Shown: positions 54,772 to 64,000 of the stretch, piece after piece | Layout: each line of letters opens with the position of its first letter | Numbering within the stretch: position 1 is the stretch's first letter | NCBI GenBank assembly: GCA_029554345.1 | Contig: JAKPJF010000182.1 | Location: 1 to 64,000 of the forward strand | Direction of reading: 5' to 3' | DNA length: 64,000 bases | Source: Spirochaetota bacterium | GTDB lineage: Bacteria; Spirochaetota; UBA4802; JAFGJZ01 | Program-made: the position numbers and the translations under genes | The notes under the pieces: model-generated | The model's input: only the letters and a program-made list of their open reading frames with translations | What the model was told of the DNA's origin: nothing | Databases searched by the model: none

Positions 54772-56697
54772 ATGAATAAATTTATTTCTGCATTTTTATC
54801 CGGTCTTCTTTTTTTTACAACAGCATGTACCGGCAAATATCTTTCAAAAGATGATTATTCATTGAGTATGCGAAGTATGTGTGAAGGTAATCCTGCAATT
54901 GCCTTGGAGCATTTTCCTTCAGGAGAATCAAATTCGTTTATTGTTGCGATGGAAAAAACCTATCTTAATATTTTATCAGGCAATTATGATATTTCACTAC
55001 TTTTTAAATATAGAAAACATATCGATAATCAAATAAAATACCAGATCTCCCGTGAAGCAAAATCTTTTTTCTATCTGCATACTCCGGAAGGATATTATGC
55101 ATCAGAACATGAAATTATAATGATGCATATTCTTTTATCATGGGGTTTTTCGGGTCAGAAAAAATATGAAGAAGCTGAAGTTGAAGCAAGAAAAGCTGCA
55201 GCTTTGTTTTCCAAAGAATTGAACGATAAAGGTAAATTTGACGATCCTCTCATTCGTATCATGCTCGCATATGTTTGGACTCTTTGCGGAAACTGGGATG
55301 AAGCTAGAGTTGATTTTCGAGCAGCTTTTAAGCTTAATAAAACTCTCGTTTGGGCTAACAAGCTCTCAGAAATGGAAAAACAACCGAAAAACCTTTTTTT
55401 TGTTATCGGAGGACCTGGTGTTGAGCCGGAATGGGATAAAAAAGCAAATGAAGAAATTATTTCCGGAATGAAAGGTATAAGTTTTAATTCCAGAACTAAA
55501 CGCAGCTCACTTATGATTTACGACACTTACCAGAAAAATATCCCATTATTTATCAGTCCCGATTCTTCCGCATGGTATAAACGTCATATTGAAAGAAACA
55601 ATTCCATACAAGAATTTGTTCAGGATCTGCATTACGGTAAGACTGTAACTACTCAGGGAACATTAAGTACCATACAAGTTCTCGGAGCAGTTTCTGTCGG
55701 GCTTTTAGTGATAACGACTGGATTAGCTGCCGGGGTTGGTATAATTTATTTAGGTGCATTAGCTGAAAGCGGTGAGCTGATGGCGGTAGGCTGCATTCCG
55801 ATAATTTCAGGCTATAAAATCGGAAAAGGTATAATGGTAGACGGTTATAATGATGCATCAGAAAATTATAATAAAAATGTAGATCCTTCAAATTATTACA
55901 GATATGTCCGTTTTCTTCCGGAATATATGTGGATCGGATGGACTGACAAAAATGTCAAATATCCATTACAAATCAAAAAAAATAATGAAATAATAAAAGT
56001 GATGGAATCTGAAACTTTTTTAACAGAAGATAAAAATGCAATCACCAGTGTTTATTATGCTGATATCGACACTAAATATCTTAATTCATTTAATAATGAT
56101 CATGCCGAATCTAACGCGAATCTTCTTCATAAGGCGGTTTCAGACGGTAATAATCAAAGAATTATTGATTTACTTCTGAAGGGTGAGCTTAAAGAAAGAC
56201 GTGATAAAAACGGGTTTACTCCTCTTCAATTGGCTTTCAATTTGAAAAAAATTGATGCATTTAGAATTCTACTAAAGAACGGGGCCGATCCTTACGTTGA
56301 ATATGAAGATGGAGAGACTCTCCTTGTTAAAGCTGCAAGAAACATGGATAATGTTTATCTTTCCGCAATGATTGAAAGTGGTATTGACTGCAATTCTTAT
56401 GATATAAATGGGAAAACACCGCTGATCTGCGCTGTTGAAGAATTTTCGGAAAACTCTGTAAAAACACTTCTTAGTTCCGGGGCTTTGGTTGATTTGTCTT
56501 CAAAAAAAGATAAGAAAACACCACTTCATTTTGCGGTAATACGAAATAATAAGGCTATTGTAATTCAATTATTAGAATACAATGCTGACGTCTCATTAAA
56601 GGATGCGCAAGGCATGACCCCGGCTGATTATGCTAATAGGCTCGGTTTTGAAGAAATTTATGATTTATTTCAAAATATGAATAAAAAAAGCCGGTAA
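54772..56697 (+). CDS. Lipoprotein with TPR-like N-terminus and ankyrin C-terminus
   Basis: 641 residues with CGGAG upstream. Lipobox TTAC (Cys19). Residues about 30-215 are helical with a TPR-like look (YYASEHEIIMMHILLSWGFS, YEEAEVEARKAAALFSKELN, YVWTLCGNWDEARVDFRAAF), recalling the exported COG3014-like family. A hydrophobic stretch lies at about 305-350 (GAVSVGLLVITTGLAAGVGI). About 455-640 holds at least four ankyrin repeats (NGFTPLQLAFNLKKIDAFRI, GKTPLICAVEEFSENSVKTL, KKTPLHFAVIRNNKAIVIQL, GMTPADYANRLGFEEIYDLF). A surface or periplasmic protein-binding role is likely; partner unknown. Confidence 0.78.
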   Translation: MNKFISAFLSGLLFFTTACTGKYLSKDDYSLSMRSMCEGNPAIALEHFPSGESNSFIVAMEKTYLNILSGNYDISLLFKYRKHIDNQIKYQISREAKSFFYLHTPEGYYASEHEIIMMHILLSWGFSGQKKYEEAEVEARKAAALFSKELNDKGKFDDPLIRIMLAYVWTLCGNWDEARVDFRAAFKLNKTLVWANKLSEMEKQPKNLFFVIGGPGVEPEWDKKANEEIISGMKGISFNSRTKRSSLMIYDTYQKNIPLFISPDSSAWYKRHIERNNSIQEFVQDLHYGKTVTTQGTLSTIQVLGAVSVGLLVITTGLAAGVGIIYLGALAESGELMAVGCIPIISGYKIGKGIMVDGYNDASENYNKNVDPSNYYRYVRFLPEYMWIGWTDKNVKYPLQIKKNNEIIKVMESETFLTEDKNAITSVYYADIDTKYLNSFNNDHAESNANLLHKAVSDGNNQRIIDLLLKGELKERRDKNGFTPLQLAFNLKKIDAFRILLKNGADPYVEYEDGETLLVKAARNMDNVYLSAMIESGIDCNSYDINGKTPLICAVEEFSENSVKTLLSSGALVDLSSKKDKKTPLHFAVIRNNKAIVIQLLEYNADVSLKDAQGMTPADYANRLGFEEIYDLFQNMNKKSR

Positions 56698-56784
56698 GAC
56701 CGTTTAAATGTATTAAATTGGATATTATTTTTATTCTGGCATTGATTCGGAGGCAATAAATAAACTTATAGGAGAAAAAACTAA

Positions 56785-57198
56785 ATGAAAAATAGAGTTA
56801 TATTGATACTGTTGATATCTATATTTAGTTTGAATTATTGTAGTCAGCGACCAGTATTGGAAAATGATTTAATATTGGAAAAAGGATCGGATACCATCAT
56901 CATTAAGTTTAATAAGCCTCGAATAGTAATTGATATTACTGTTGGACAAGGAAATGCTTTATTTATAACATGTGAGTATGATCATAAAGTTCAAGTTGAA
57001 AGTATTGAAATTACTTCATTTTATGGTTCACTTGAATATTATTCTAATAAGAAATACTCATATTCTCTCCGTACATCAAGTGGAACATATTATGGTGGCT
57101 TTAGATTACTAGATAAAACTGATCCAGCTGTTGTTAAAAGAGTAGATTTTAAAGATCCTAATATAGAAATTATGATTGATAATGATATTGAAGAATAG
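56785..57198 (+). CDS. Small lipoprotein-like orphan
   Basis: 137 residues with GGAG upstream. Signal sequence with Cys19 (LISIFSLNYC), a relaxed lipobox. The mature part is beta-rich (IVIDITVGQGNALFITCEYD, VESIEITSFYGSLEYYSNK). No family recognised. Very AT-rich, like the neighbouring orphans and unlike the flanking core genes, which suggests acquired DNA. Confidence 0.58.
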   Translation: MKNRVILILLISIFSLNYCSQRPVLENDLILEKGSDTIIIKFNKPRIVIDITVGQGNALFITCEYDHKVQVESIEITSFYGSLEYYSNKKYSYSLRTSSGTYYGGFRLLDKTDPAVVKRVDFKDPNIEIMIDNDIEE

Positions 57199-57391
57199 AT
57201 CAATTATTGAAGCAGGTTTGTAAAGAGTTGCGTTAGAGGTGGGAAATAGAAACAAATTCGAAGCATTTGCAACAACATGTAGTAATATTTTAATAGTGAT
57301 TAAGTCTCCATATTCAGGATTGAAGGTATATAAGATAGAAAAAGAATCATATCCAAAAAGCTTGACGATTAAAAAAGCTCAAGGAGATAAG

Positions 57392-57832
57392 ATGAAATAT
57401 AAAAAAAGTATTACAATAGCTATTTTTCTATTGATTATCATCGCAAATCTTTTTATATACAATTATAATAAAGAAAAATCGGTAAATAAATCAATTAGAA
57501 TATCAAATGAAGAAGAATTGATTGAAATACATGTTGATGCTCTTAGTAATGATGATTTACAAAAATATTATGGGAAAGAAGTTGAAATATTTCTTAAGAG
57601 TATAAATGAGAAATATCTTTCATACAATTTTATGGATGAGCCTCCTGGTAAAATCAATGGTTGTTTATTTACTTATGATAAAAGACAAATATACATTTAT
57701 ATAAATACTAAAGAGCGAGAACTTTATAGAATATTTAAAATACCTGATAAATCAAATTGGAAAATTGAAAAATTTTTAAAATTGAAAGTAGAAAAAATAG
57801 AAATATTCGAGTTAGATAAAAAGAAGCAATAA
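57392..57832 (+). CDS. Orphan single-TM protein
   Basis: 146 residues from ATG 57392, with AAGGAG five bases upstream. A longer frame opens at GTG 57239, but the good site favours 57392. One N-terminal anchor (SITIAIFLLIIIANLFIYNY), then a soluble part (RIEELIEIHVDALSNDDLQK-like, GKINGCLFTYDKRQIYIYIN). No family recognised. The gene ends seven bases before the 27-bp repeats. Confidence 0.58.
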   Translation: MKYKKSITIAIFLLIIIANLFIYNYNKEKSVNKSIRISNEEELIEIHVDALSNDDLQKYYGKEVEIFLKSINEKYLSYNFMDEPPGKINGCLFTYDKRQIYIYINTKERELYRIFKIPDKSNWKIEKFLKLKVEKIEIFELDKKKQ

Positions 57833-57838
57833 ATAAAT

Positions 57839-57889
57839 TGTACCAAAATGGTATTCACCTGATGTACAATGATGGTATTCACCTGACAC
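57839..57889. repeat. 27-bp dispersed repeat, truncated copy plus full copy in tandem
   Basis: 57839-57862 (TGTACCAAAATGGTATTCAC...) is a diverged 24-base version; 57863-57889 is a full copy identical to the one at 58636-58662. GCGAAGC minihairpin motif follows at 57906, as in the 2.9-3.4 kb cluster. Confidence 0.88.
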
Positions 57890-58055
57890 CTTTCTGCTTC
57901 CATCCGCGAAGCAGAGATGAATTGAATGCCAGCTTTGCTGTGAACAGAATTGACCATCGACAGGCTTACGGGATTAAATGATAATAAACATATTAAATAT
58001 AAAAGGTTAAAAATATTGTTTATTATTTTCAATTAGAAAATGATTTGGTGGGACA

Positions 58056-58568
58056 ATGAAAAGCTACATAATGATAATCTTTTTGCTTACTTTTTTTATT
58101 AGTTGTACTGAAAATATTTCTAATAGAAATATAGCCGAATATTACTCTTCCATTTACATGAAAATGAATAATAATGATTCTTTAATAACATGGCCTTTTT
58201 TAAAGAATTCTTTAAGTGAAAATAATAAAAATGATTATGGTCATTTCGGTTTAAGAAAATCAATATTTAATGATACTTTTGTTTATTCTAATTGTATTAG
58301 TATACCTATTGAAAATGATCGAATAATAGTCGCACCGTTTGATTCAAAAATTATAACATACAATTTCAATAAAGGCGGGACAATATATTTTGAAAAAGGT
58401 GATGTCACTGTAATTTATGAAAATATAAAACTTTCAAATGAATTTAAAGTGGGTGATAAAGTAAATAGAGGTCAAATTGTCGGAAATGCTAATAATAATA
58501 TGCATAATATAAATTTATTTTTAAAGCATAATAATAAATACTTAAATCCTGAGTTTTTTTTTAAGTAA
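58056..58568 (+). CDS. Lipoprotein with degenerate M23 (LytM-like) domain
   Basis: 170 residues. Lipobox FISC (Cys17). The C-terminal about 100 residues follow the LytM/M23 pattern: DYGHFGLRKS, IPIENDRIIVAPFDSKIITY, VTVIYENIKLSNEFKVGDKV, NRGQIVGNA and HNINLFLKHNNKYLNPEFFF (NP end). The metal residues are largely gone: the usual H-L-S is Y-E-N, and H-x-H is H-N-I. So it is probably a non-catalytic, EnvC/NlpD-like protein or a remnant. It lies between two identical 27-bp repeats. Confidence 0.6.
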   Translation: MKSYIMIIFLLTFFISCTENISNRNIAEYYSSIYMKMNNNDSLITWPFLKNSLSENNKNDYGHFGLRKSIFNDTFVYSNCISIPIENDRIIVAPFDSKIITYNFNKGGTIYFEKGDVTVIYENIKLSNEFKVGDKVNRGQIVGNANNNMHNINLFLKHNNKYLNPEFFFK

Positions 58569-58635
58569 TATTTTTTGATTTTTTAAGAAAGGCTGGTTAA
58601 TACTAACACATTACAAAATAGTTAAAAGGAAAATA

Positions 58636-58662
58636 TGTACAATGATGGTATTCACCTGACAC
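58636..58662. repeat. 27-bp dispersed repeat, copy C
   Basis: Identical over 27 bases and in the same orientation as 57863-57889, so the two bracket a 746-bp segment carrying the lipoprotein gene at 58056. Confidence 0.9.
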
Positions 58663-58690
58663 ATAAAGTTAAATTTATTCTGATTTAGAA

Positions 58691-58731
58691 TGTAATAAAA
58701 AAAGCCGGTAGAACCGGCTTTTTTTATTACA
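58691..58731. terminator. 19-bp terminator downstream of argG
   Basis: Arms 58691-58709 and 58713-58731 (core AAAAGCCGGT/ACCGGCTTTT) around a 3-base loop, with A- and T-runs on both sides. It terminates the minus-strand arginine operon and may also stop plus-strand reading. Confidence 0.92.
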
Positions 58732-58743
58732 AACAATCTAAAA

Positions 58744-59943
58744 TTATTTTTTTCTAAGAAGAGCTTCAACTTTTGTCTGAAGACCAAAAAGATTAAGAAA
58801 ACCGGATGCGTCTGTCTGATCATAAAGCTCGCTTTTCTCGAAAGATGCAATATTTTCACTATAAAGCGAATATTGAGATTTTCTTCCGACAACCATAGCA
58901 TGTCCTTTGTAAAGTTTAACCTTGACAGTCCCGGTAACAAATCTCTGTGTTTCGTCAATTAGAGCATCCATTGCTTCTCTTTTTCTCGCAAACCACAATC
59001 CGTAATAGATTAATCGTGCATATTCCGCTGCAAGAGAATCTTTCAGATGCTGAGTGTCTTTATCGAGACATATTGATTCAAGATCCCGGTGAGCGGCAAG
59101 AAGAACTGTTCCTGCAGGAGTTTCATACACTCCGCGGGATTTAATTCCGACAAGTCTGTTTTCTACAATATCAACACGTCCGACGCCATGATTACCAGCG
59201 ATTTTATTGAGCTTTTTCATGAGATTTGCGGCAGATAGTTTTTCACCGTTGATTGCAACAGGAATACCTTCTACAAAATCTATTTCGATATATTCCGGTT
59301 TGTCCGGAGCTTTTTCAGCTGATTTAGTCAATATGAACATTTCTTCATCTGCTTCATTATAAGGGTCTTCAAGAATTCCGCCCTCATAAGAAATATGCAT
59401 GAGGTTTCTGTCCATGCTGTAAGGTTTTTTCTTGCTTCCTGGTACCGGAATTCCGTTTTTATCGGCATAATCATAAAGAAGTGATCTCGAATGTAAATCC
59501 CATTCTCTCCATGGAGCAATAATCTTAAGATTCGGGGCGAGAGCCTTGAATGTCATTTCAAAACGAACCTGGTCGTTTCCTTTTCCTGTAGCGCCGTGAC
59601 ATACTGCATCAGCGCCTTCTTTCAACGCGATTTCAACCTGTTTCTTTGCAATAACAGGACGTGCAAGTGATGTTCCGAGAAGATATCTGTCTTCATAAAT
59701 AGCATTTGCTTTGATAGCTTTGAAAACATAATCACGTGCGAATTCTTCCTGAAGATCCTCAATATAGCATTTGCTTGCACCGGTTTTCTTTGCTTTTTCA
59801 TCAAGTCCGTCAAGTTCCTCTTCCTGTCCGACATCGGCTGCGAAGCAAACAACTTCACATTTATAGTTTTCAAGAAGCCATTTCACTATAACCGAAGTGT
59901 CAAGCCCGCCGGAATAGGCGAGGACTACTTTTTTCGCTTCCAT
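58744..59943 (-). CDS. argG: Argininosuccinate synthase
   Basis: 399 residues. PP-loop [18 protein letters not shown], then [15 protein letters not shown] and [15 protein letters not shown]. It joins citrulline and aspartate to make argininosuccinate. Lies downstream of argF by 10 bases, so the pathway order is kept. Confidence 0.96.
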   Translation of the reverse strand: MEAKKVVLAYSGGLDTSVIVKWLLENYKCEVVCFAADVGQEEELDGLDEKAKKTGASKCYIEDLQEEFARDYVFKAIKANAIYEDRYLLGTSLARPVIAKKQVEIALKEGADAVCHGATGKGNDQVRFEMTFKALAPNLKIIAPWREWDLHSRSLLYDYADKNGIPVPGSKKKPYSMDRNLMHISYEGGILEDPYNEADEEMFILTKSAEKAPDKPEYIEIDFVEGIPVAINGEKLSAANLMKKLNKIAGNHGVGRVDIVENRLVGIKSRGVYETPAGTVLLAAHRDLESICLDKDTQHLKDSLAAEYARLIYYGLWFARKREAMDALIDETQRFVTGTVKVKLYKGHAMVVGRKSQYSLYSENIASFEKSELYDQTDASGFLNLFGLQTKVEALLRKK

Positions 59944-59953
59944 AAAAATCTCC

Positions 59954-60904
59954 TTATTTATTCATAAGAGCGCATATCAGCGCTTTTTGTAAGTGCATTC
60001 TATTTTCTGCTTCTCTGAATACAATCGATTTTTGACTTTCGATTACATCTTCGTCGATTTCTTCACCGCGGTGAGCTGGAAGGCAATGCATGACGGAAGC
60101 CTTTGGAGCGCATTTGTCGATGAGCTTCATTGATATTTTGTATTTTGCAAAAGCTTTTTTGCGTTTTGCTGCGTCTTTCTCCTGACCCATGCTCGCCCAG
60201 ACATCTGTGTAAAGATAATCGGATTTTTCTGCAGCTTCTTCTATGTCGCTTGTAACGAGAACGGTTGAACCGTTTTCAGACGCCAGTTTCTCAGCAGTTT
60301 TTACAACTTTCGGATCAGGAAAATAATTTTTAGGGCACGCTACAGCAACATTAACTCCGAGATTAGCACCTGTAAGAAGAAGTGAATTTGCAACATTGTT
60401 TCCGTCGCCGATAAAGCAGAGTTTCTTGCCGGCAATATTTTTATCATCTTCATACATAGTAAAATAATCAGTAAGAGCCTGACAAGGATGATATGAATCT
60501 GTAAGTCCGTTTATAACCGGAATTGATGCATATTCTGCAAGAGTTTCAACTTTTTCCTGACCGAATGTTCTCACCATTATGCAGTCAAGATAACCTGAAA
60601 GCACGCGTGCTGTATCGGACAAAGGTTCTCCTCTTCCGAGTTGGATATCAGCGGATGATAGAAATAGTCCGCTTCCTCCGAGCTGATACATTCCGGCCTC
60701 AAAAGATACGCGTGTTCTTGTTGAAGATTTTTCAAAAATCATTCCAAGAGTTTTTCCAGGAAGATAGTGATGTTTTTTTCCGGTTTTCTGCATACCCTTT
60801 AGATATGCGGCGAATTCAAAAAGAGATAATACTTCCTCTCTGGACAGATCTGTATCCACAAGAAGATCATTTGTTTTAATAGAAGGTATACTTTTTAGAA
60901 ACAT
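59954..60904 (-). CDS. argF: Ornithine carbamoyltransferase
   Basis: 316 residues from ATG 60904, one base past the argD stop (AGGA upstream). Carbamoyl-phosphate loop [18 protein letters not shown], then HPCQALTD, and the ornithine-site [11 protein letters not shown]. It converts ornithine and carbamoyl phosphate to citrulline. Frame opens to 60949 but that lies inside argD. Confidence 0.95.
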   Translation of the reverse strand: MFLKSIPSIKTNDLLVDTDLSREEVLSLFEFAAYLKGMQKTGKKHHYLPGKTLGMIFEKSSTRTRVSFEAGMYQLGGSGLFLSSADIQLGRGEPLSDTARVLSGYLDCIMVRTFGQEKVETLAEYASIPVINGLTDSYHPCQALTDYFTMYEDDKNIAGKKLCFIGDGNNVANSLLLTGANLGVNVAVACPKNYFPDPKVVKTAEKLASENGSTVLVTSDIEEAAEKSDYLYTDVWASMGQEKDAAKRKKAFAKYKISMKLIDKCAPKASVMHCLPAHRGEEIDEDVIESQKSIVFREAENRMHLQKALICALMNK

Positions 60905-60905
60905 A

Positions 60906-62102
60906 TCAGTCCTCGCTGAATGATTTAAGAGTTTTTTCGAAAATATCAAGTCCTTCAGAGACTTCTTCTTCTGTAATATTCAGAGCCGGAACAAATCTGA
61001 TGATATTTTCAGAAGTACAATTCATCAAAAGACCGTTTTCAAGAGCTTTTAGAACAAGAGGTCTTCCTTTAAAAGACATTTCAATTCCAATCAAAAGACC
61101 CATGCCCCGGATTGATTTTATTCTCGGTTCACTTTTCATGATGTTTTGAATTCTTGAAACAATAATGTCTGAAATTTTATTTATATGTTTCAGAAGAGAG
61201 CTGTCCAGCCTTGAAAGAACGGATTTTGCACCTGCGCTTGCAAGATGGTTTCCGCCGAATGTTGTTCCATGAGCTCCGCCCGGGAAATGCTGAACAAGTT
61301 CATCTTTTGCATGAATCGCTCCGATAGGCACTCCTCCGGCCAAACCTTTTGCAAGAGTGATTATATCAGGCTCAATGACGTAATGCTGGTAGGCGAATGC
61401 TTTTCCAGTTCTTCCGATACCGGTCTGTATCTCATCAACAATCATGATAATCTTTTTATCAGAGCAGATTTTTCTTATTTTTTTAACGAATGTTTCATCA
61501 GCTTTTATTATGCCGCCTTCACCCTGAATCATTTCAATAATTACGGCACAGGTATTATCATCCGCCTCTTTTTCAAAGGCCTCAATATCATTAAAGGGAA
61601 TATGTTTAAAGCCCGGAACTAATGGCCCGAAACCATTATATATTTTCGCCTGAGCAGTCGCTGTCATGCTTCCGAAAGTTCTTCCGTGAAAAGATTTATC
61701 GAAACTGATAATTTTATATTTTTCTGGGTTTATCGAAGTTCCATATCTTCTGGAAAGCTTTATTGCAGCTTCATTAGCTTCAGTTCCGCTGTTTACAAAA
61801 AGTGTTTTCCCTTTAAAAGATTTTTCGTTTAAAAGTTTTGCGGCTTCAATTTGTTCAAGATTATACAAATGATTCGACGAATGAATTATCTTTTCAACCT
61901 GTGACTTTAAAGTTTCTGAGAGTATTGGATCATTATAGCCGAAAGTGTTTACGGCGATTCCGGCGAGAAAATCTATATACTTTTTCCCTTCGTAATCATA
62001 AGCTGTAGAGCCTTCACCGTATTTAAAACATACTGGAAGCTTCTCTCCGTAATTTTGAAAAAGATATTTATTGTCTAAGTCTTTTATTTCATTAATTTTC
62101 AT
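60906..62102 (-). CDS. argD: Acetylornithine aminotransferase
   Basis: 398 residues. Class III aminotransferase with GTEANEAAIKLSRRYG, IVDEIQTGIGRTGK and PLP lysine Lys252 in TLAKGLAGGVPIG. It converts N-acetylglutamate semialdehyde to acetylornithine. Start overlaps the upstream coiled-coil gene (ATGA). Confidence 0.92.
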   Translation of the reverse strand: MKINEIKDLDNKYLFQNYGEKLPVCFKYGEGSTAYDYEGKKYIDFLAGIAVNTFGYNDPILSETLKSQVEKIIHSSNHLYNLEQIEAAKLLNEKSFKGKTLFVNSGTEANEAAIKLSRRYGTSINPEKYKIISFDKSFHGRTFGSMTATAQAKIYNGFGPLVPGFKHIPFNDIEAFEKEADDNTCAVIIEMIQGEGGIIKADETFVKKIRKICSDKKIIMIVDEIQTGIGRTGKAFAYQHYVIEPDIITLAKGLAGGVPIGAIHAKDELVQHFPGGAHGTTFGGNHLASAGAKSVLSRLDSSLLKHINKISDIIVSRIQNIMKSEPRIKSIRGMGLLIGIEMSFKGRPLVLKALENGLLMNCTSENIIRFVPALNITEEEVSEGLDIFEKTLKSFSED

Positions 62103-62539
62103 GATTTTGCTCCGTCTGATTTTCTGAAAATTTTGTTCATTTTTTCATGTTCTTTGTCAGATCGTCGCTTCATTAAACTTATTTTTGCCTGAGAGCGGTA
62201 AAAAGGCTGAATAGCCTCCTGTACTCTAATGCCGAATTCTTCTATAAGATGCTGAAACTCTGCAGAAAGATCATCAAGATTCTTTTCTCTTAACCGCAAA
62301 GCCTGATATTCTTTATGCTTTTTGTCAATTTCGCTTTTCAGATAATCTACTTCTTTAGATTTTTCTTTCAGAGTGAGTGCAAAATTTTTATTGAGAAGTT
62401 TTATCTTCTCTTCATATGTTTTTACGAGAGCTGAAGTTTTTTTCTTCAGTTCTTCCTGTGATTTCTTAAGACATTCAGCCCTTTCTTTGGCTCTTTCTTT
62501 TTTTATCACACTTGATATTTTGCTCTTCATTATAAGCAT
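62099..62539 (-). CDS. Coiled-coil protein upstream of argD
   Basis: 146 residues, mostly a long coiled coil (ECLKKSQEELKKKTSALVKT, EKIKLLNKNFALTLKEKSKE, EVDYLKSEIDKKHKEYQALR). No signal peptide and no family recognised. ATG 62539 is used; ATG 62530 is possible. Overlap with argD by ATGA makes it the first gene of this arginine operon. Its role is unknown. Confidence 0.55.
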   Translation of the reverse strand: MLIMKSKISSVIKKERAKERAECLKKSQEELKKKTSALVKTYEEKIKLLNKNFALTLKEKSKEVDYLKSEIDKKHKEYQALRLREKNLDDLSAEFQHLIEEFGIRVQEAIQPFYRSQAKISLMKRRSDKEHEKMNKIFRKSDGAKS

Positions 62540-62786
62540 AATTCACCGGATGCTTCGAAAAATAAAGGACTAATATTTTCCCGCTTTGTCTTTTGTCAAT
62601 ACTAATAAATCGGAAATTAATTCTGATCGAAAAAGAATCTTTTTTTAACACCATGTTAATAATTAAAAAAGATTTAAAAAAGTCCTTGCAAAGCTAAGCA
62701 TTTTTTAAAAGATAGAAAAAAACGTTTCGCGGGAACCAATGTCTAACCGGTCATACCTCGGCGTTAATAAAATATAGATCTTTACA

Positions 62787-64000
62787 ATGAATTTTACGTC
62801 GGTTGCAAATATTGCGGGCGGCATCGGACTTTTCCTTCTTGGAATGTTCATGTCTACCGAAGGTTTAAGGATGCTTGCGGGTGATTCTCTGCGGAGAATT
62901 TTGTCGCGCTTTACCGGCGGTTCTCTGCGCTCAATTTCCCTTGGTGCAGTCCTAACAGTACTTGTCCAGTCTTCACATGTTACAACTATCGCAACAATAG
63001 GTTTTGTAAGCGCCGGCTTAATCACTTTTCAGCAATCACTTGGTATAATTTTTGGAGCAAACCTCGGCAAAACTTCAATCGGCTGGATAATATCTTTACT
63101 CGGATTTAAACTTAAAATCGGACTTATAGCAATGATTGCACTTGCTGTCGGCGCCACAATGAAGATTGCTTTTAAAAATTATCTTTCAAAGCTCGGATTT
63201 GTCATTGCCGGATTCGGTTTGATATTTATAGGCATTGATTTTCTACAGAACGGAATGAATGATTTCGGATCTCTTTTTTCAATTTCAAACTATATTGATG
63301 ATTCAATATTTACACGATTTAAACTTCTCGGAATCGGTGTTATAATGACTGTAATTGCCCAGTCCAGCGGTGCCGCTTTGACTATTACCTTAGCAGCAGT
63401 ACATCTTGGACAGATTTCAGTAGAGCATGCCGCGGCAATGGTAATAGGTCAGAATATCGGTTCAACGTTAACTGCGGCTTTTGCAGCTTTCGGTGCAAGT
63501 TCATCAGCAAAAAAAACCGCGTTAGCACATATTTTTTTCAACCTGTTCACGGGAATTATTCTTTTTATTCTTCTTCACCCATTTATAGTATTTATTTCCG
63601 GGATATTTTCTTCTGTAATACACGGGGAAGAAGTAATTGCCGTATCACTTTTTCATACATCTTTTAATTTTGTCGGAATTATATTATTTTTACCGTTTAT
63701 AAAATATTTTTCATCATTTTTATCTTATCTTATTCCGTCAAAAAAATCTTTTACGGAACATCTTGATAAAAACGTTGAAACTCTTCCTGCGGTTGCTGTT
63801 GAATCAGCCAGAAGATCAGCACTTGAAATTGTTTCGCATCTATGCACAAAATGTACTCAGATTCTGCGCACGAATGAAATGAGTTTTAATTCATCTGAAA
63901 TTAAAAATTCTACAGCAAAAATCGCCGAGTTTATGAGCAGAGTGCGGATGCATCAGGGGATCGATTATGAACGAAAACGAAAAATTTCACTGCTTCATGC
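62787..64000 (+). CDS. Na/Pi cotransporter family protein (3' end beyond the window)
   Basis: 404 codons are visible; the frame is open at 64000. Repeated transporter signatures: VLTVLVQSSHVTTIATIGFV and VIAQSSGAALTITLAAV (QSS motifs in both halves), GANLGKTSIGW and GQNIGSTLTAAF. About eight helices, then a soluble helical part (VESARRSALEIVSHLCTKCT, MSRVRMHQGIDYERKRK) that looks like a PhoU-type tail. It moves phosphate with sodium. The gap before it (62540-62786) shows only AT-rich promoter-like sequence and no riboswitch I can name. No clear ribosome binding site. Confidence 0.9.
   Translation, partial: MNFTSVANIAGGIGLFLLGMFMSTEGLRMLAGDSLRRILSRFTGGSLRSISLGAVLTVLVQSSHVTTIATIGFVSAGLITFQQSLGIIFGANLGKTSIGWIISLLGFKLKIGLIAMIALAVGATMKIAFKNYLSKLGFVIAGFGLIFIGIDFLQNGMNDFGSLFSISNYIDDSIFTRFKLLGIGVIMTVIAQSSGAALTITLAAVHLGQISVEHAAAMVIGQNIGSTLTAAFAAFGASSSAKKTALAHIFFNLFTGIILFILLHPFIVFISGIFSSVIHGEEVIAVSLFHTSFNFVGIILFLPFIKYFSSFLSYLIPSKKSFTEHLDKNVETLPAVAVESARRSALEIVSHLCTKCTQILRTNEMSFNSSEIKNSTAKIAEFMSRVRMHQGIDYERKRKISLLH

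Noticed and set aside
57239-57391. N-terminal extension from GTG 57239
   Set aside because: The ATG at 57392 has a perfect AAGGAG at the right distance; the extension has no signal or family.
62540-62786. Possible riboswitch before the Na/Pi cotransporter
   Set aside because: GCAAAGCTAAGC looks a little like part of a c-di-GMP-I aptamer, but the GAAA loop, receptor and closing stem are absent.

Overview
The window is a 64-kb, AT-rich (by eye roughly two thirds A+T) piece of a Gram-negative bacterial chromosome. Diderm markers are Mla-type lipid transport (permease, ATPase, MCE protein), an OmpA-family protein, three signal-peptide beta-barrel candidates and several lipoproteins with loose lipoboxes. 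The gene set (ABC-2/GldG/DUF4340 cluster, a che operon with CheD, relaxed lipoboxes, a periplasmic protein that reminds me of flagellar coiling proteins) fits a low-GC spirochaete or relative best. That is an inference; no rRNA or tRNA gene was seen to settle it.

Layout. 1-3480 is accessory: an IS3-type transposase tail at the left edge, an orfA remnant, short orphan membrane or secreted proteins, one split by a frameshift, then about 500 bp packed with stem-loops. 3483-12697 is one tightly overlapping operon: ABC-2 ATPase, permease, GldG-like protein, DUF4340 protein, metallophosphoesterase, ribF and a large OmpA protein with FlgD-like Ig repeats. 12698-13449 holds a 46-aa small protein and a membrane protein; 13554 is a hybrid histidine kinase. 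15162-23134 is a complete chemotaxis operon (MCP, CheA, STAS, CheY, CheW, CheD, CheR, second CheD, CheB). 23135-31385 carries an outer-membrane protein, bioB, a HIT protein, and proA-nadD-LytR-rsfS followed by a sigma54 response regulator. 31500-40178 is core information processing: dinB, ferredoxin, rpsU, rarA, pyrE, an outer-membrane protein, yqeY-dnaG-rpoD. 40265-45952 has a Cache-like sensor, murB, a DnaQ-WYL fusion, a STAS protein, a PLP decarboxylase and a periplasmic protein. 46165-52370 holds the Mla genes, a glycosyltransferase, a propeller protein and a radical SAM protein. 52474 is pgi. 54091-58662 is a second accessory island with tandem 166-bp structured repeats, a cloverleaf-like element, an ankyrin lipoprotein, small orphan proteins and 27-bp repeats shared with the left island. 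58744-62539 (minus) is argD-argF-argG behind a coiled-coil protein, and a Na/Pi cotransporter runs off the right edge.

Themes. Most genes overlap by 1-4 bases (ATGA, TGATG), so transcription units are long. Terminators are unusually clear perfect hairpins, several placed to serve convergent genes.

The points most worth a second look are: (i) the structured repeat array and cloverleaf at 54.1-54.7 kb, (ii) the stem-loop cluster at 2.86-3.38 kb, (iii) a 27-bp repeat that flanks a degenerate-M23 lipoprotein gene and also sits beside an IS remnant, (iv) an Mla ATPase that has lost nearly all catalytic motifs, (v) a DEDDh exonuclease fused to a WYL-like domain, and (vi) the two CheD proteins of the che operon.
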